The notes: generated from the letters alone by a model not told the origin. Counted from the stretch's first letter, positions 10,631 through 22,761 are shown. The stretch is DNA of 64,000 bases from Antedon mediterranea (GCF_964355755.1 NC_092672.1:13452501-13516500); one strand, 5' to 3'. Made by a program: numbers and translations.

Positions 10631-11864
10631 TTAATTTTTTTCTAGATTAATTTCAAAATGTCCTTGTCGAACGCCTCTTAAATTAATATTTTTGACTAAA
10701 TTATTGATTAACCTATCGCGTAATTCTGTGCTGCCAGCTTTGTTTGATTCTGATAAAATGTTTCCACCTGCAGAGTTAACATCTTCTCTACAGATCGAGC
10801 CACACAATGTAATAAGCACATTACCACTTTGTCTGTTTTGATAGACTTTTGTAAGATGGAATTTGGATGGTCCCTATCAATTTTTAATTTTAAACCAAAT
10901 AGGAAACCATCTTTATCTACATTAAATTTGGTGTCTTTTGATCTCTTACTGTAGATATACACCATTCCTCATTAGAAGAGGGACTTAAGCCATACTCTTC
11001 GTCGTCTAAAATTTTTTCTAAAAACATCTCATCTCCTGTTTAAAAAAAATGTATCGTCTTTCCTACTAATTAAAAATTGCTCAAGCCATGATGTGATACC
11101 ATATCCTAAATTCAACTCTAAATTTTGACGTGAATCATTTTCGTAAAAAACATTAATTGGGTTTGGTGTTTGATATTGTTTTCCATGAAGTAGTTCCTCA
11201 TTGTTAAGAATACTTAAAGATATGTAAGTGCTTGGACGACCACCAAACTCTCTTCCATCGCCATACAAGCGTCAATGTATATCTGAACGAACCCAATAAT
11301 GAAGGAACGAAATCGCTGTGGATTAACTTTCCATCCAGAAAAAGGTCTGCAAGGCAACAAAATAGATTTAAATTCAAAGTCAAATTGAAGTTTGCGCTTT
11401 CTCTCTCTTCTCTGACTTGGCATTTGTTGTGGCATCCGCGTACCAGAACATTTTCTTCTAAGTGGATTAGGTCATCTACTGAAAGAGAAGGCCCTTTGAT
11501 TTCTTCCAGTAAATTTTTGCTACACTATTATCTTGAGGTTTACATTACTTTAGGATTTTGTTAACATCATTTTTGTTAAATGAACCTTTTCTCTTCGAAT
11601 TTGGTTTGATTAATTGTTCAAAATCCTCAGTTTTTTTTTCTTTGCATGACTCATTAAAAAGGTCCTGTAATCGTTCTTAACAGTCTTTTTCCTTTTTGAC
11701 TTTGGTGACAAATTTTGAGTCGGACTTTCATGTTTTTGTTGCCCTGGAAACAGTGTATTTTGCTTTGCTTCTTTTATAGCGGGCCATTCTTCACGCCACC
11801 ATTTACCATCGCTTTGCAAAAGGCAGTCTAAAGCTTTATAGCTTATGTACAGTACTTTCTTCAA
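10631..11864 (-). pseudogene. unnamed transposon-type gene (GDGR..GGR.ST family)
   Basis: Minus-strand frames give, from N to C, WWREEWPAIKEAKQNTLF and a basic linker, then WKVNPQRFRSFIIGF. After frame changes come YGDGREFGGRPSTYISLSIL, NNEELLHGKQY, GYGITSWLEQFLI, then LKIDRDHPNSIL and VVMCLLHCVARSVEKML. The order GDGR-GG-ST, NNE, W-xxFI, IDRxHP, xxLH is one I have seen in unnamed, multicopy invertebrate proteins, so it is probably from a mobile element. At least three frameshifts interrupt it. The biochemical role is unknown. Confidence 0.45.
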
Positions 11865-12822
11865 TTTGAAGCATTGAATATGAAATTATCTTAACTTTGT
11901 AACCCTTTTTTATTAAGACGGTTGTCAATTAATTTATAACCCTCTTTACTTATATCTTTTGTTAATTAACTCAAAAACATGTTTACAAGATAAAAACAGT
12001 GATCTATTAGTTATAGTATATGGAATGGGTTCTGAACATATAATTAAAGTTTACCAATATTTGTGCAATTTTTTTCTTTTTGATCTTTAGCTTGTTTTGA
12101 TTTACAGTTTTTGCTTTCATCTTTTTTTTGGGGCGTCCGACGATTACAATACTTTCTTTATCATAGTATTTTGAGTTTGGTGTAGAGTCACCATCTAGTT
12201 TAGAATTATTGTTTAAGCTGGCAAATTTTAATTTTTAAATTCTCGATAATACAGAGATCGATCATACGAGAATGAGCAAGTTTGCCTATATGTTGTCCTC
12301 ATCTCTGCTGTCTGGCACATCCCGTTCCTGAAAAGAAAAATGTAAAACTAGGTCAAATAAAATTATTCCTTAGCAGTAAATCTTAAATAAATTGTCATTC
12401 TAATCAGATTTTCCCCACATTTAAATTATAAATGATTTTGGCTATTGACTATTTGGTGTTTTTTATGTGGTTGCACATTCCCTATTAAATTTACATTACC
12501 GTATGTAGTTGTTATGTTTATTTCGTATTGGATAGTGTTGTTGAGTCTAAATATCAGTACTAGACGTTAGTTGTAATTTACTTTATTCCACAATTTGTAT
12601 CCCATAACTTTACATTAACTATTTGTTTGAGTGCGATTGTACAAAGTGTGTTTTATTGCTTTATACCAATTGGTGAAACTGTACAACAATGAGTAGTTTC
12701 TTTTAGTTTGTAAATTATTTATTTAAAGTGATGCGGACTATACAGTAGTAACCAATATGAGTGATACGTAAAAGCATGGAGGAATAAGTTATTTTGACAT
12801 GGTAAAAAAAAAAAATGAAAAA
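11865..12822. other. no gene recognised
   Basis: AT-rich DNA with many stops in all frames. A lysine-rich minus-strand frame near 12070-12230 is too short and low in complexity to call. Confidence 0.35.
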
Positions 12823-14175
12823 TCAAATTAAATTTATTCTTATCTTGTGTCTTGAGCTATGTGGACTGTTGGGAGCGTGCTTCAGTGTTTCACCAATCTC
12901 TGCACATTGCTTTGTTGGTGGGTGAGCTCGCATACATGATTCTAAAGATGAACAATTTGAATGGGAGTTATTAGCCACAATGTACACATTTAAAAATTGA
13001 AAATCCTGTATTGGCAGTAAACATTAATGCCATTATGACAAATTTTTTTTAGTAAATAAACGACATACTGTAGATAGTTCAGTACTTTACTATATGCGCA
13101 CGCCGAACACATAATAAGTACTAATGTGCATGGGCATATTTGGTTTTAAGCGTCTAGTAACATTTAGTACAACCATAAAAACTGCTATGAAATTTCACTA
13201 AGATTATAGTACAGTAATCCAATGTAGCCAATGACTATAAGCCTATTAGGCTAACAAGACTTACTTATTATTGCACTGCACAACTGCGTCTTGCAAAATG
13301 CAGCTTTGCCTTTTCGGCCCTTATAACTATAAAGTGACGGCACCTTGTTGGTGGCCACCTTTCTCATAATGCGACGAACAGTATCACCTGCCCTGTGTCC
13401 CGTCAAGGAACTTAAATAGTTTACCTTTTTTGGAATATAAATAGTAAATAATGATTATTAATACAAAGCAAAATTGTAGAGAAACACTAAAGAACAGTAC
13501 AAAAAAGTCTCAAGAACATCACATAATAATAGATGAATTATGTAACACAAAATATTAACACATATGAAAAAGAAACAGGATTTGTATTGCACATACGCCT
13601 ATTTTCCATGTTTATTTTTGTTTTTGTTTAAGGGGGTCTATTTGTTTAGTGTAAAATGGTAACATATTATACTCAAAATAACACCCTCTCGCTACGAAAA
13701 ACTATAATTATTAATATCATAAAAAGATAATATACACTACAAATTGTAAAAAATCTACACTATGTAAATTGTGGATCATCGCCGGTGAATAACTCTACTA
13801 AAAATAAAAATTACAGTATTATGTGTACACTATTATAAATGGGGCACGGTGTTTATTCAAAGAGAAAAATAAACGTCCGAGACGTTTGTTCCGTGGAAGT
13901 CCAATGTTAGGATAAGGGTTGTTTATTTTAAAAGGGGTGGTGTTTCTTCGAATAAATACGGTAATAATAATAGTGGAATTAAATAGTTACCATGCGTCGC
14001 CTGAAAGACTGATCTGTCAGTTTGATGTCCATTTCATCTTTGGATTTTAATGGACTTTCAATCATGTCATCATCGGCTGTATTTTTTTATTCCACCAGCG
14101 ATCTTAGAAGCGACAGGCTTTCCTTTTGTAAGTCGATCACGGTGTCCAATTTCACCGTTGTCAAAAGATTTCTTC
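12823..14175 (-). CDS. linker and DUF4806-like exons
   Basis: Exon 4 encodes a helix (LDTVIDLQKESLSLLRSL) and, after the TAA, DEMDIKLTDQSFRRRM. Exon 5 runs VNYLSSLTGHRAGDTVRRIM, then TNKVPSLYSYKGRKGKAAFC. Exon 6 adds SCMRAHPPTKQCAEIGETLK and stops. The sequence VRRIMxxxxTNxVxxxYSxxGRKGKxxF fits the C-terminal domain known as DUF4806, found in multicopy animal proteins. Exon 4 joins exon 5 exactly at a codon boundary. Confidence 0.55.
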
Positions 14176-15518
14176 CTAAATAATGAAAACAAACATTTAT
14201 TCGTTTTTTATTGTGTGAAAAATATTTGCAATTCAGTTTATTTCGTGTCGAACATTTAACAATATGCACTTAGCCCTACTAAAGAATCAAGCTAATTTGT
14301 TTACTATTGACTTCATTACCAGCAGTAGTAGTACTGGTAAACTGTAGTGAATTGGTTCCGAGCGTATTGCGTTCTCTGGTGTTTTTAATTCACACGACAT
14401 ACACTGACTGCCAAATGATTCCACATACAAAAAGTATAGTGTATTCAACTAAAACTTTTATTTCTTTTAACTCAGTAGTATCTTATTTTCTCTTCTCTCT
14501 TTACTATCTATAACATTTACTACTTATAGTTGACATGCAAATTAGTGGCTTCTGAGGAGGATCAAATGTTGCCTCCAAAAGTTTCCCACCAAAATTATAC
14601 TATTCTGATTGACTCATAAATTAAGCAGACCTAGTCTGAAACATCCTTTAAACTACAGGAAATCAGAAACATAATATTATGACATAAACTATCAATAAAA
14701 ACACAACATGTTCAGTTTATCACAAAAATATCTACAGTATTTTACATTGTATATGTCATTACAGAAATTCCACACCAATTTCAACACCATGTTGTTTGAA
14801 CATACATGCGAGAGTGAAAAAATGTGTTAAGCATAACATAAGTTGTTAAACTTACTCTCAGTACAGGAGGGTGATGATTCAGCTATCGGTTCTGTAAAAA
14901 TGTTATTAAATATAATAAACGATATCATTTTAATTTAATTCTTATTATATGTTTGGAGCTAAAATTATGTTTTTTACATGTTAATTTCTCCATCAACAAA
15001 TGGACGAGGGATCTTTGAATTTCCGCACTAATTGCAACAACGTCCCGGCCGTCGTTCACAAAATTTGAGCCACAGAATATGATTTTACGCAACGTAGACT
15101 CCAGATTTCCGATTGAGCCAATCAAGTTTACGTTATTTTCTGATATGAAATCTAGATTTTCCAACTCGATAAAGAGCTCAAACAAATTGTTTCTCCGTTT
15201 TATGTGTTTTCTTGGCATGTAGCTTTTCAGCAGATTCTTCAATTCATACACTTGGTCTTCGTCAATAATTGAAGCAATACTAACAAGCATACGTCTAGGA
15301 GAAAATAGATAAGATAATAAGATTCTGCTGACCATAAAAAAAGTAAAGAAAATAAAAGAGATTAAACTACCTATACCATGAGATGATAGGCATCACTTCT
15401 TTCTGCAAATATCGTTCTACTGTAAACATCGTTCTACTGTAAACGCTATTTCAGTCTCGCTTATCTCACTCAACAGTTGTTTGAGTAAGTTTAAGTTCAT
15501 TTTTGATACTTTGTTCAT
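12823..15518 (-). CDS. candidate DED-DUF4806 fusion gene, six exons (two lesions)
   Basis: Six minus-strand exons fit together: 15518-15371, 15294-14978, 14882-14856, 14175-13991, 13424-13265 and 12941-12823 (stop TGA). Every junction has GT-AG ends, and the phases agree: 2 nt carried from exon 1, 1 nt from exon 2, 1 nt from exon 3, none from exon 4, 1 nt from exon 5. Exon 2 has a death-effector-domain-like pattern; exons 4-6 give a helical linker and a DUF4806-like domain. The total is about 320 residues. Two lesions are visible: a 17-bp tandem duplication in exon 1 that shifts the frame, and one in-frame TAA beside an A7 run in exon 4. It could be a recent pseudogene, an assembly with errors, or a gene with slightly different exon ends. 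DED proteins act in caspase-8-type death and immune signalling; DUF4806 has no known function. Confidence 0.5.
14978..15294 (-). CDS. DED-like exon
   Basis: The exon begins RMLVSIASIIDEDQVYELKN and continues LLKSYMPRKHIK, LFELFIELENLDFISENNV and ESTLRKII. This follows the six-helix DED plan: hydrophobic helix 1, acidic start and LKxLL in helix 2, IPR-like PRK turn, LFxxLExxxxIs in helix 4, N-L in helix 5. The C-terminal RxDL motif typical of tandem DEDs is not present (TLRKI instead). Flanks are ctcctag| and CAT|gtaaaa. A distant death-fold match is the most likely reading; an unrelated helical domain is possible. Confidence 0.55.
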
Positions 15519-15634
15519 GCCAAAAAATGTAATAGAATAATCAATTTAACATATTAAATCAATTTTGTTTTCACTTGTATTACTGTAGGAAAAATGAAAC
15601 TATTGTCAAATTGTATTGTACTGCCAACTGTACT

Positions 15635-16010
15635 TTACCAACAACAAACCAAAATAATAACAAAAAGTTGTATAAATATATATTGTGATATTGAAATCAA
15701 AATTAAAACAATAAATATTATATAATAACTAAAAAAAGCTATAATTGTAATACGATGGCCTTTTTGCATTGTTCTTCTGTCCAACTTCTTTCTTATGTTG
15801 CATCTCCTTTTTCCATTCACTTATAAAAGGTTTTTTTTCGCATTTATCCATCTACTTATACTGCTCAAAATATTCTTGGAATAAGTCTTTGCTCTCTTCA
15901 AATGATTTACTTGACTTGTTTTTCTTTATTTTGTTTAACAAAATATTTTTTTTTCATACTTGCCCTGTGTAATTTCTTCCAATTGGCTGGCAACGTCTAA
16001 TGTCAACACC
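15635..16010 (-). pseudogene. unrecognised lysine-rich coding-like fragment
   Basis: After a possible acceptor (caggt at about 16010) the minus strand reads LTLDVASQLEEITQGKYEKK. In a shifted frame it continues SSKSFEESKDLFQEYFEQYK, a stop, then FISEWKKEMQHKKEVG. It is amphipathic and protein-like, but broken. It lies just upstream of the DED-DUF4806 exons and could be an earlier exon or a separate element. No family is recognised. Confidence 0.25.
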
Positions 16011-16907
16011 TGGAAAATTAAAGTTTCCAAAACACAACAGCAGTCAGCTTTTGGTAACTGCATTTTGTTTGGCATGTTGTCAAATAATATTCAATAAAAA
16101 AATCATGGCAGCGTCTGTTGCATTGCATTGAAGCCTAAATCCAAGTAACATTGTAACGCTCTCCAGGGTTGAACTTATGAACCATGGATATAATTCGCAG
16201 TACCAATTGAGTTCAATTCAATTATTTCAACAATCATCCATATTGGATAATTGCATTTTAAAAATTATACTCCATGTCTTAACTTTGCAAAGGTAAAAGA
16301 AAAAGTGTTTGGTATTTGAATTTCGCATGTTTGACCACCGATATTTACCACTGGTTATAGATAAGAAACTGGGATATTTTTTTTAATAGGATACTGTTAC
16401 TTTGATAAATATTTCTGGTAATTATGTCTTCCAATATGTTCATAAGTTGCAAATGAGTAATCCTTCACACACAGATACACATTAATATAGCATTGCACCT
16501 TCTTACTCACAATTAATTATAAATAAGAGCGGCAAAACCAAAAAAGCGAAAACTTGTGAAGAGCTGCCTAAAATAAAAAATATAGTACAATTTTATCGAA
16601 TAATAACAAAACAAAAACCAAAGTAAATAAAATCGATTGCCTCTCGGACTGAGATGACGATTGGTGGGTAGGCTTCACACAGTTTTGTTATAAGGTACTC
16701 CATGTACCGATTACTGGCCATTGGGACGGTTCGGTGTTTTGACCAAAGAAGCATCTGTAATATTTAAAAAGAATATTTTATTAACATTTGATTCAATTAA
16801 CAGCAACTTGCATCCACCGCATCAACCAACAAACTGAACCAAAGTAGGAAACTTCTTTACCGTCTAGTGCTTTCGACACCTGGGATTACAGTCGTTTTAC
16901 ACCTTTT
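16011..16907. other. mostly non-coding; one short possible exon
   Basis: AT-rich DNA. At about 16640-16755 the minus strand reads SKHRTVPMASNRYMEYLI and then TKLCEAYPPIV, which looks like a short exon, but there is nothing to connect it with. The rest shows nothing recognisable. Confidence 0.25.
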
Positions 16908-17566
16908 GATGTCGTGATTGGCGTTTGATGACTTTGTCATAAGGGTCGAGGTTGTTCCATAGCTTTGTGATCTGTTTTTTAACCTGCCCTTGGACAGGTA
17001 ATCTTGATGTCATGATTGGCGTTTGATGACTTTGTCATAAGGGTCGAGGTTGTTCCATAGCTTTGTGATCTGTTTTTGAACCTGCCCTTAGACAGGTAAT
17101 CTTGATGTCGTGATTGGCGTTTGATGACTTTGTCATAAGGGTCGAGGTTGTTCCATAGCTTTGTGATCTGTTTTTGAACCTGCCCTTAGACAGGTAATCT
17201 TGATGTCGTGATTGGCGTTTGATGACTTTCTCATAAGGGTCGAGGTTGTTCCATAGCTTTGTGATCTGTTTTTGAACCTGCCCTTAGACAGGTAATCTTG
17301 ATGTCGTGATTGGCGTTTGATGACTTTGTCATAAGGGTCGAGGTTGTTCCATAGCTTTGTGATCTGTTTTTGAACCTGCCCTTAGACAGGTAATCTTGAT
17401 GTCGTGATTGGCGTTTGATGACTTTGTCATAAGGGTCGAGGTTGTTCCATAGCTTTGTGATCTGCTTTTTAACCTGCCCTTGGACAGGTAATCTTGATGT
17501 CGTGATTGGCGTTTGATGACTTTGTCATAAGGGTCAAGGTTGTTCCATAGCTTTGTGATCTGCTCT
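16908..17566. repeat. 98-bp tandem repeat, about 6.7 copies
   Basis: Copies begin at 16908, 17006, 17104, 17202, 17300, 17398 and 17496, each opening gatgtcgtgattggcgtttg (gatgtcat in the second) and ending ...gacaggtaatctt. The spacing is exactly 98 bp and divergence between copies is only a few bases, so expansion or homogenisation is recent. The period is not a multiple of three, arguing against a coding repeat. Confidence 0.95.
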
Positions 17567-17837
17567 GCTTGAGTTTTACTTACGACACCACTGTCTCCTT
17601 TGAACTGGAATAGACAGTCGGCCAGGGTTTAGAATCCTCAAACTCCTGAAATTGTTTTGAATGTGCATTTAATTTTTTTTTTATGTTTTCCATACATTGA
17701 CGACAGTCAAAGGGAAGAGGGAAAAAATCGAAATCCTCATATAAGGTACGAGAATTCTATTTATAGTTTATAAACATCAACCACTATAACATACAGTAAG
17801 CTAAAATAAAAATAAATACCTGGATGAAAAAATGATC

Positions 17838-18095
17838 TGGATTCGCACAGGGATCCCGGGAAATATGGTTGGGATTCCTGGTTCCTGGTGGCATTTGCGT
17901 AAAATCCGACCGGGATTTATAGTCGGGATTCCTGCTGAGATTAGTACACCCCCATCGGGATCCCACTTGAATTTAAAAAAAATCCGATTGGGATTCCCGT
18001 CAGTGTCCCGCTGGTATTTGTGATACTCCTCAACGGTATTCAGGCGGGATCCCGCCAGGAATCCCGATCATTTTTTTTTTTCGGGATTCTCGCTG
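17838..18095. repeat. GGGATCC/GGGATTCC-rich degenerate block
   Basis: About ten occurrences of gggatccc, gggattcc or their complements lie at irregular 15-40 bp spacing, starting with gggatcccgggaaat and closing with gcgggatcccgccagg and aatcccgatc. Spacing is too irregular for a simple tandem repeat. It may be an eroded satellite or a cluster of binding-site-like words. Confidence 0.6.
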
Positions 18096-18284
18096 TGATA
18101 AAAAATCAGAAGTCGATTGACATATTGCATTTTAAATGAATTGTTTTTTAATCATAATACGTCACATATCTTGTCATCACTACTTGAGAGTTGAGTTTCA
18201 ACAGGTGGGGATTGGAAGGGGATTGCTGCTTACGTAACCAAATATACTGTAAATTTACTCACTTCTAATCGCCCCTCTCTTTGC

Positions 18285-18412
18285 CTCATCGCCACCTTAT
18301 CCCGGCCAAACCTATATACACTTAACGTTGTGCACTCCTCCTTGGACACGCATTACTGTTGTTGCTGATATTTCAGCCTTTCCCTGCTGACCCAAATCTG
18401 GCCTCGCCCAGG
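18285..18412 (+). promoter_or_regulatory. possible promoter and 5' exon
   Basis: A pyrimidine-rich stretch holds a TATA-like cctatataca at about 18310. About 100 bp later comes a good donor site, CTCGCCCAG|GTATGTAAA at 18412. The spacing suits a transcription start and a non-coding first exon on the plus strand. No coding exon downstream was found, so this rests on signal spacing alone. Confidence 0.25.
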
Positions 18413-19885
18413 TATGTAAATTCTTGTAAATAATAGTTATATGATTTGTTTATATTCCAAGAACTTTACAACGAAATACACATGAGGAATGTTTTTAAAA
18501 AGTATTATAAAATCCTTGTAGATCACACGCCTCTTCCGGATCTGGTCATATATCAATTTCATTCTTACCTAGAATACAAGCAAACGGTTCCGGGATTGGG
18601 TTTCGCTTCGAAAAACGGGTGAATTTTTAGAGAATTTGGAACGAGATGTTGTCACATAAAAATCTAATAAAAATCTTAACAGAGAAACTCGCAGTCGCCT
18701 CAATCTAAACATGACATGACATCACCTTTCAGCGCTTTTTTAGACCGCTAATTTTATGTGATTGGTCAATAATTTTTTCCATTTTGCAGCAAACGCCTGT
18801 GATAGGTCTACAATTGAAACATATTGAACGTCAACCTTGCATATTACAGTACATTCAAGTTAGTATATGATGATAGCATTTATGAATATGTTCTCTTCTC
18901 TTTGAGGTTCTTGTGATGAGCATGTGACAAAGTGTTTCCTGTGATGGTTAATACAGTTGCTGAGCATTACCTCTGTATGACAGCAAAGAAAACAAAGAAT
19001 GATAGTAGTATAGTAATAAATTTAAATTCTTCAACTATTTCCTACTGCTCGTCACACTCTGACCCAGAAAACTACAAAAAGAGCAAACAGCAAGTAAACT
19101 ATTAGACTATTTACCTATACCACCTGTATATTATACAAAAGTATATAGTGGCAACAACCAAATGAATTCTGATTCCGGCTATGAAAAAGTGACCTTAAAT
19201 CTCTCACCCTCCTTCACTAATCGTTTGATGATGTAAACAGATTATTTTTGTTTTGTGTTATCTGTCCATGATGCTTCTCAAATTTGTTTTAAAGAGTTTC
19301 ACATAAAGCTTAGCTAATATTTGCTGGTGATAAAAAAATCAGATGTAATCCCCTCTTAGCTAGGTTTTTCCAATGTTATATTTGAACAATCTTCTTTCAA
19401 CATATTTCACCGAAATCCACAAAGCTTTGAGGCATTACCAGTATTTTCAGCTGTTTAGTAGCTTGCTACATTCTTTTCTTTCTTTGTCAATGTTCAATTT
19501 GTCCGCAAATATCTTTCTTATTCAATTACTTTTCTAATGAACAGAATTTTAAAAAAACACAGAAACGATCTTTTGTTCATTTTGCAGAAACCGAATAATT
19601 TGGGAATCCTTTTCGATTTCACTTACCCATAACATAAATTATTGGCATCTACAGTGTTGGTTGTTAACATACTCTTTCTGTTCATAGATCCACCGCATCC
19701 ACTGTCGTACATGAATCATTTGGTGATGTTACAAAGATCCATTCTCTTGAAGTTACTTTAAGTACCATCTAAAATATCCCATATCCCTCAATATTTGTAA
19801 ATGCTTCTCTGTCATTTTACAGAACCAACAGAATTATAAAAATTGCAGATACAATCTCTTGTTCCGTTTACCAAAAACGAAATCC
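18413..19885. other. no gene recognised
   Basis: AT-rich DNA with no supportable frame. Several tttgttcattttgcagaaaccga-like words (19575, 19810) recur loosely, suggesting diverged local repetition. Confidence 0.35.
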
Positions 19886-20220
19886 TTGTCGTTTCAACTT
19901 GACTCTGGCATCATCATCTTTCTTTGCACTATGCCACTCTCCATTCTTGAAATCCTCATCACACAAAATTCTAACTTGTGTGGTCTTTTCAAGCCGGGTT
20001 GATATGTGATAGGGTGTAGAGTTTGCCAATTTGTTTTAGGAACTTGGAGGTTCAGTTTATCATTAGAAGAATGGAGAGAATGACAGGTTGATGGATATAA
20101 AGGTCTTGAATATAGGAAGGGGCAGAGTTGTTGAAACACTTGAAAGTAATAATTACATTAAAAAAAATTTGATATGATAGTATAATTGGAAGCCAGTAAA
20201 GTTTTTGGAAAAGGTTTCAA
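19886..20220 (-). pseudogene. CR1/L2-like LINE fragment, ORF2 C-terminus
   Basis: On the minus strand KLYWLPIILSYQIFF, ITFKCFNNSAPSYIQDLYI can be read near 20215-20075. The LxWLPI...FKxxNNxAPxYIxDL pattern is the conserved region downstream of reverse transcriptase in CR1/L2-type LINEs. The better-preserved LINE at 33.8-37.2 kb has LHWLPVQQRIKYKLALFVFK in the same place. Frameshifts follow. Confidence 0.6.
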
Positions 20221-22309
20221 ACATCTAAGCTAAGAATATTATTGCTGAATGTTTACTCTGAACCATTTGTACCATTTAGCATATCCAATAATCATAACCT
20301 CTTTCTGTGTGCAATAACACTGTTGTACTTTAATACAGTTACATGTGGTATATGATTTCTGCATATTGAGCATTCACATTTTTCAGTCAGTGGTAACATG
20401 GCCCACTTCAAAACATGTGTATACTACATATTGCGTGTCTTCAATTAAATTCCCGTCTCCCCTTAATTTTATCCACTAATTACTCTCCTTTCACATGCAA
20501 ACAGTAACTATGCATGAATGTAAACAAAAAAAAATTTTTGTTATGTACTGTATTGGATGAATTTTATCATCCATCCAGATAAAATAAATCTGATCAACTT
20601 AATATACTTGTTTATTGAAACAGCAATATTTCATAAGCTATACAGGTTATGTCATCAGGAAAAATTATGTTGTTGCTGTGATTGGTCTATGTATGACATG
20701 TAGATCCCTAGATGTTGCAAAATATTTTCTGGTAATAAGGATCTCACACAAAAAAAATATTACAGTAACTCCAGATGCTGGGTTTCTTCAAAACACTATG
20801 TTTACAGTGGAAGGTTTTGCAGATGCTATAAAATGACCAACTTTACCCCATTATGATGAACCTGTTATAAACACTTTGAAAGAACTGCAACGTACATTTG
20901 TACCGCCTACTCATTGGTTTTGTTTGTGACCAGACCAGTTAATTCTTTTTACAACCATATTAACAACATAAAAACTTGGACTGGACTGTTAATAGTAACA
21001 ACAACATACCATGGAACATTGCAAACACCACAGAATTGATTATTTCCACAAATTGTTAATAGTATCAAGAAAACACCTCTTTAAAATGAAAACGACAATG
21101 AATGAGTATGTGGATGTCAGTTGCACCTTTGCAAAAGCATTTTATAAATCCTCAGACACTGTTGATTTTGCCACTGACACTTCTGGAGACAGTGCCCACA
21201 TGCATAATAAACTTTCTGATGAAACAAGGCAAAAACTGGTTCACCCAAATGATGAAAGTCCCAAACAAAACAACACAACATTGTTTATGCCATGCGATGC
21301 AGATATGGGTTGTGACTATATTAGCTAAATGCAAGTACATCTGGCTGAACTTTGTGTTACTGTATATTGACACTTAGAATATCAACCAGTCTAACAACAA
21401 GGATGTGGTCATCTTAGAAAGAGAATTAAGATACTTTCCGAGAGGTGTGAAATAGGAAGTTTACAGCAAATGCAAAGATCTCTTCTGAACAGAGGAGTAG
21501 GCCCACGTCACAACGTATCTGGAACTTTCAACTCATCATTGTTCAGACCAATTGCTGCAGCAACATCATTCGGCCTAATACTACAACCTGAATAGATTGT
21601 TAAATCTTGCTGTTTCAATGCACTTGTCCGGATGATCAGATTTATCATATACACTACATACTATGTGGAGAATTCCACATATGGGAAATTCAATTTTAAC
21701 GGACGTGACATTTTTACACTTCCAAAGCAAATATATAAAATAATAAAAGACTCTTGCAACAACTTGTAACAAAATAAGACTTATGACCAGTAAAACTCTC
21801 TTTTACCAAAATTTATTTAAAATATTGCGTTGTTATGAAAATATACGCGGTTTTACTGTGTCACGTACCTGTACGTGACAGCGTCTTTTTTAGAATAACT
21901 GAAAATGTGACTTCATATGCAAATTTCAGCTCAAGATGAACATTTAGTGTATGTACATGAAAACAAGTCTATTCTACACTAAATGGATGAAAATAAAGTT
22001 ATTTTACCAATTTTAATTAATAGCTACTTAAATAATTGGAATTAATGTGACAGAGACACTTAATACTATTACAAGTGCTTTAGTGTTATTTATTATGGAT
22101 ACCAATGCTTCAAGATGGTTCAAAAGACAATTGAGCATTACTATACTAGTTACTATTAAGACTTTTTAGTGGGCTTTTCTAGATTATTAAAAGGTTCTTA
22201 CATGTTCAACACCAAAATTGAAAATAATAATCAAAACTCAAATGTTGGCGATTGTCCCATGTAGGCATTGGAAGTTTAGCCATGATCTGATTATTTTTTT
22301 AAAATAAGT
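20221..22309. other. no gene supported
   Basis: Two plus-strand frames (20615-20836 and 21011-21328) are open by chance length and show no motif. A tgtcacgtacctgtacgtgaca palindrome core at about 21859-21881 is the only structured site noticed. Confidence 0.3.
21859..21881. repeat. short palindrome tgtcacgtac...gtacgtgaca
   Basis: The arms tgtcacgtac and gtacgtgaca are perfect inverse complements around a 2-3 base centre. It contains two CACGTA/TACGTG words. It could be a regulatory dyad or simply a short hairpin. Confidence 0.5.
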
Positions 22310-22761
22310 ATACAGTCAGTGGATTTTCGCCAATGACGTGGCCTACAAAATGGCGAGTACTTTTGGTAGATTTGTACTCTACCACCACCCAATCATCAAA
22401 TTTAGTTGGTGATGTAGATGGTGGTATTGGGCACTTCTGGGTGTACTTTTAGAAGTTGAAACAGTTTGCTTAAATGTGAATGGAGTGGAGTGTGCTTTGT
22501 GTGTATGAGGTAGGGTTAGAACATCTTCCCATCTTTTATCTAAAAAGGCCTTGTTTGAATTCACATCTTCTGCAGAACATCACAGAACATTGGTGATAGA
22601 ATTGGCTTCAGCTGCACATTTTGCAAATGATCTTGCATCTGTAACTTCCACCTGGCGGGCAAGCATTTTTTGCCACCCCTCTCTCTTGAAATTACCACCA
22701 ATGCCATCAACTGCTCCTTTTCCATGTGACGTAGCAAAAAAGTGCCAATTCGGGTAGTCAT
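22310..22761 (-). pseudogene. unnamed family fragment (HGKGAVDGIGG)
   Basis: The frame reads WHFFATSHGKGAVDGIGGNF, KREGWQKMLARQVEV, a stop, and later in another frame FDDWVVVEYKSTKSTRHFVG and HVIGENPLTV. The SHGKGxxDGIGG motif followed by a W-VxV-FVG barrel-like segment occurs in multicopy proteins of invertebrates and fish that I know only as uncharacterised. One stop and one frameshift are visible. It is probably from a mobile element. Confidence 0.45.

Noticed and set aside
16908-17566. Coding repeat protein in the 98-bp array
   Set aside because: The 98-bp period is not divisible by three, so no frame can run through successive units with the same peptide.
20615-21328. Plus-strand protein gene
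   Set aside because: Two open frames lack motifs, start context and splice logic; composition fits random AT-rich DNA.
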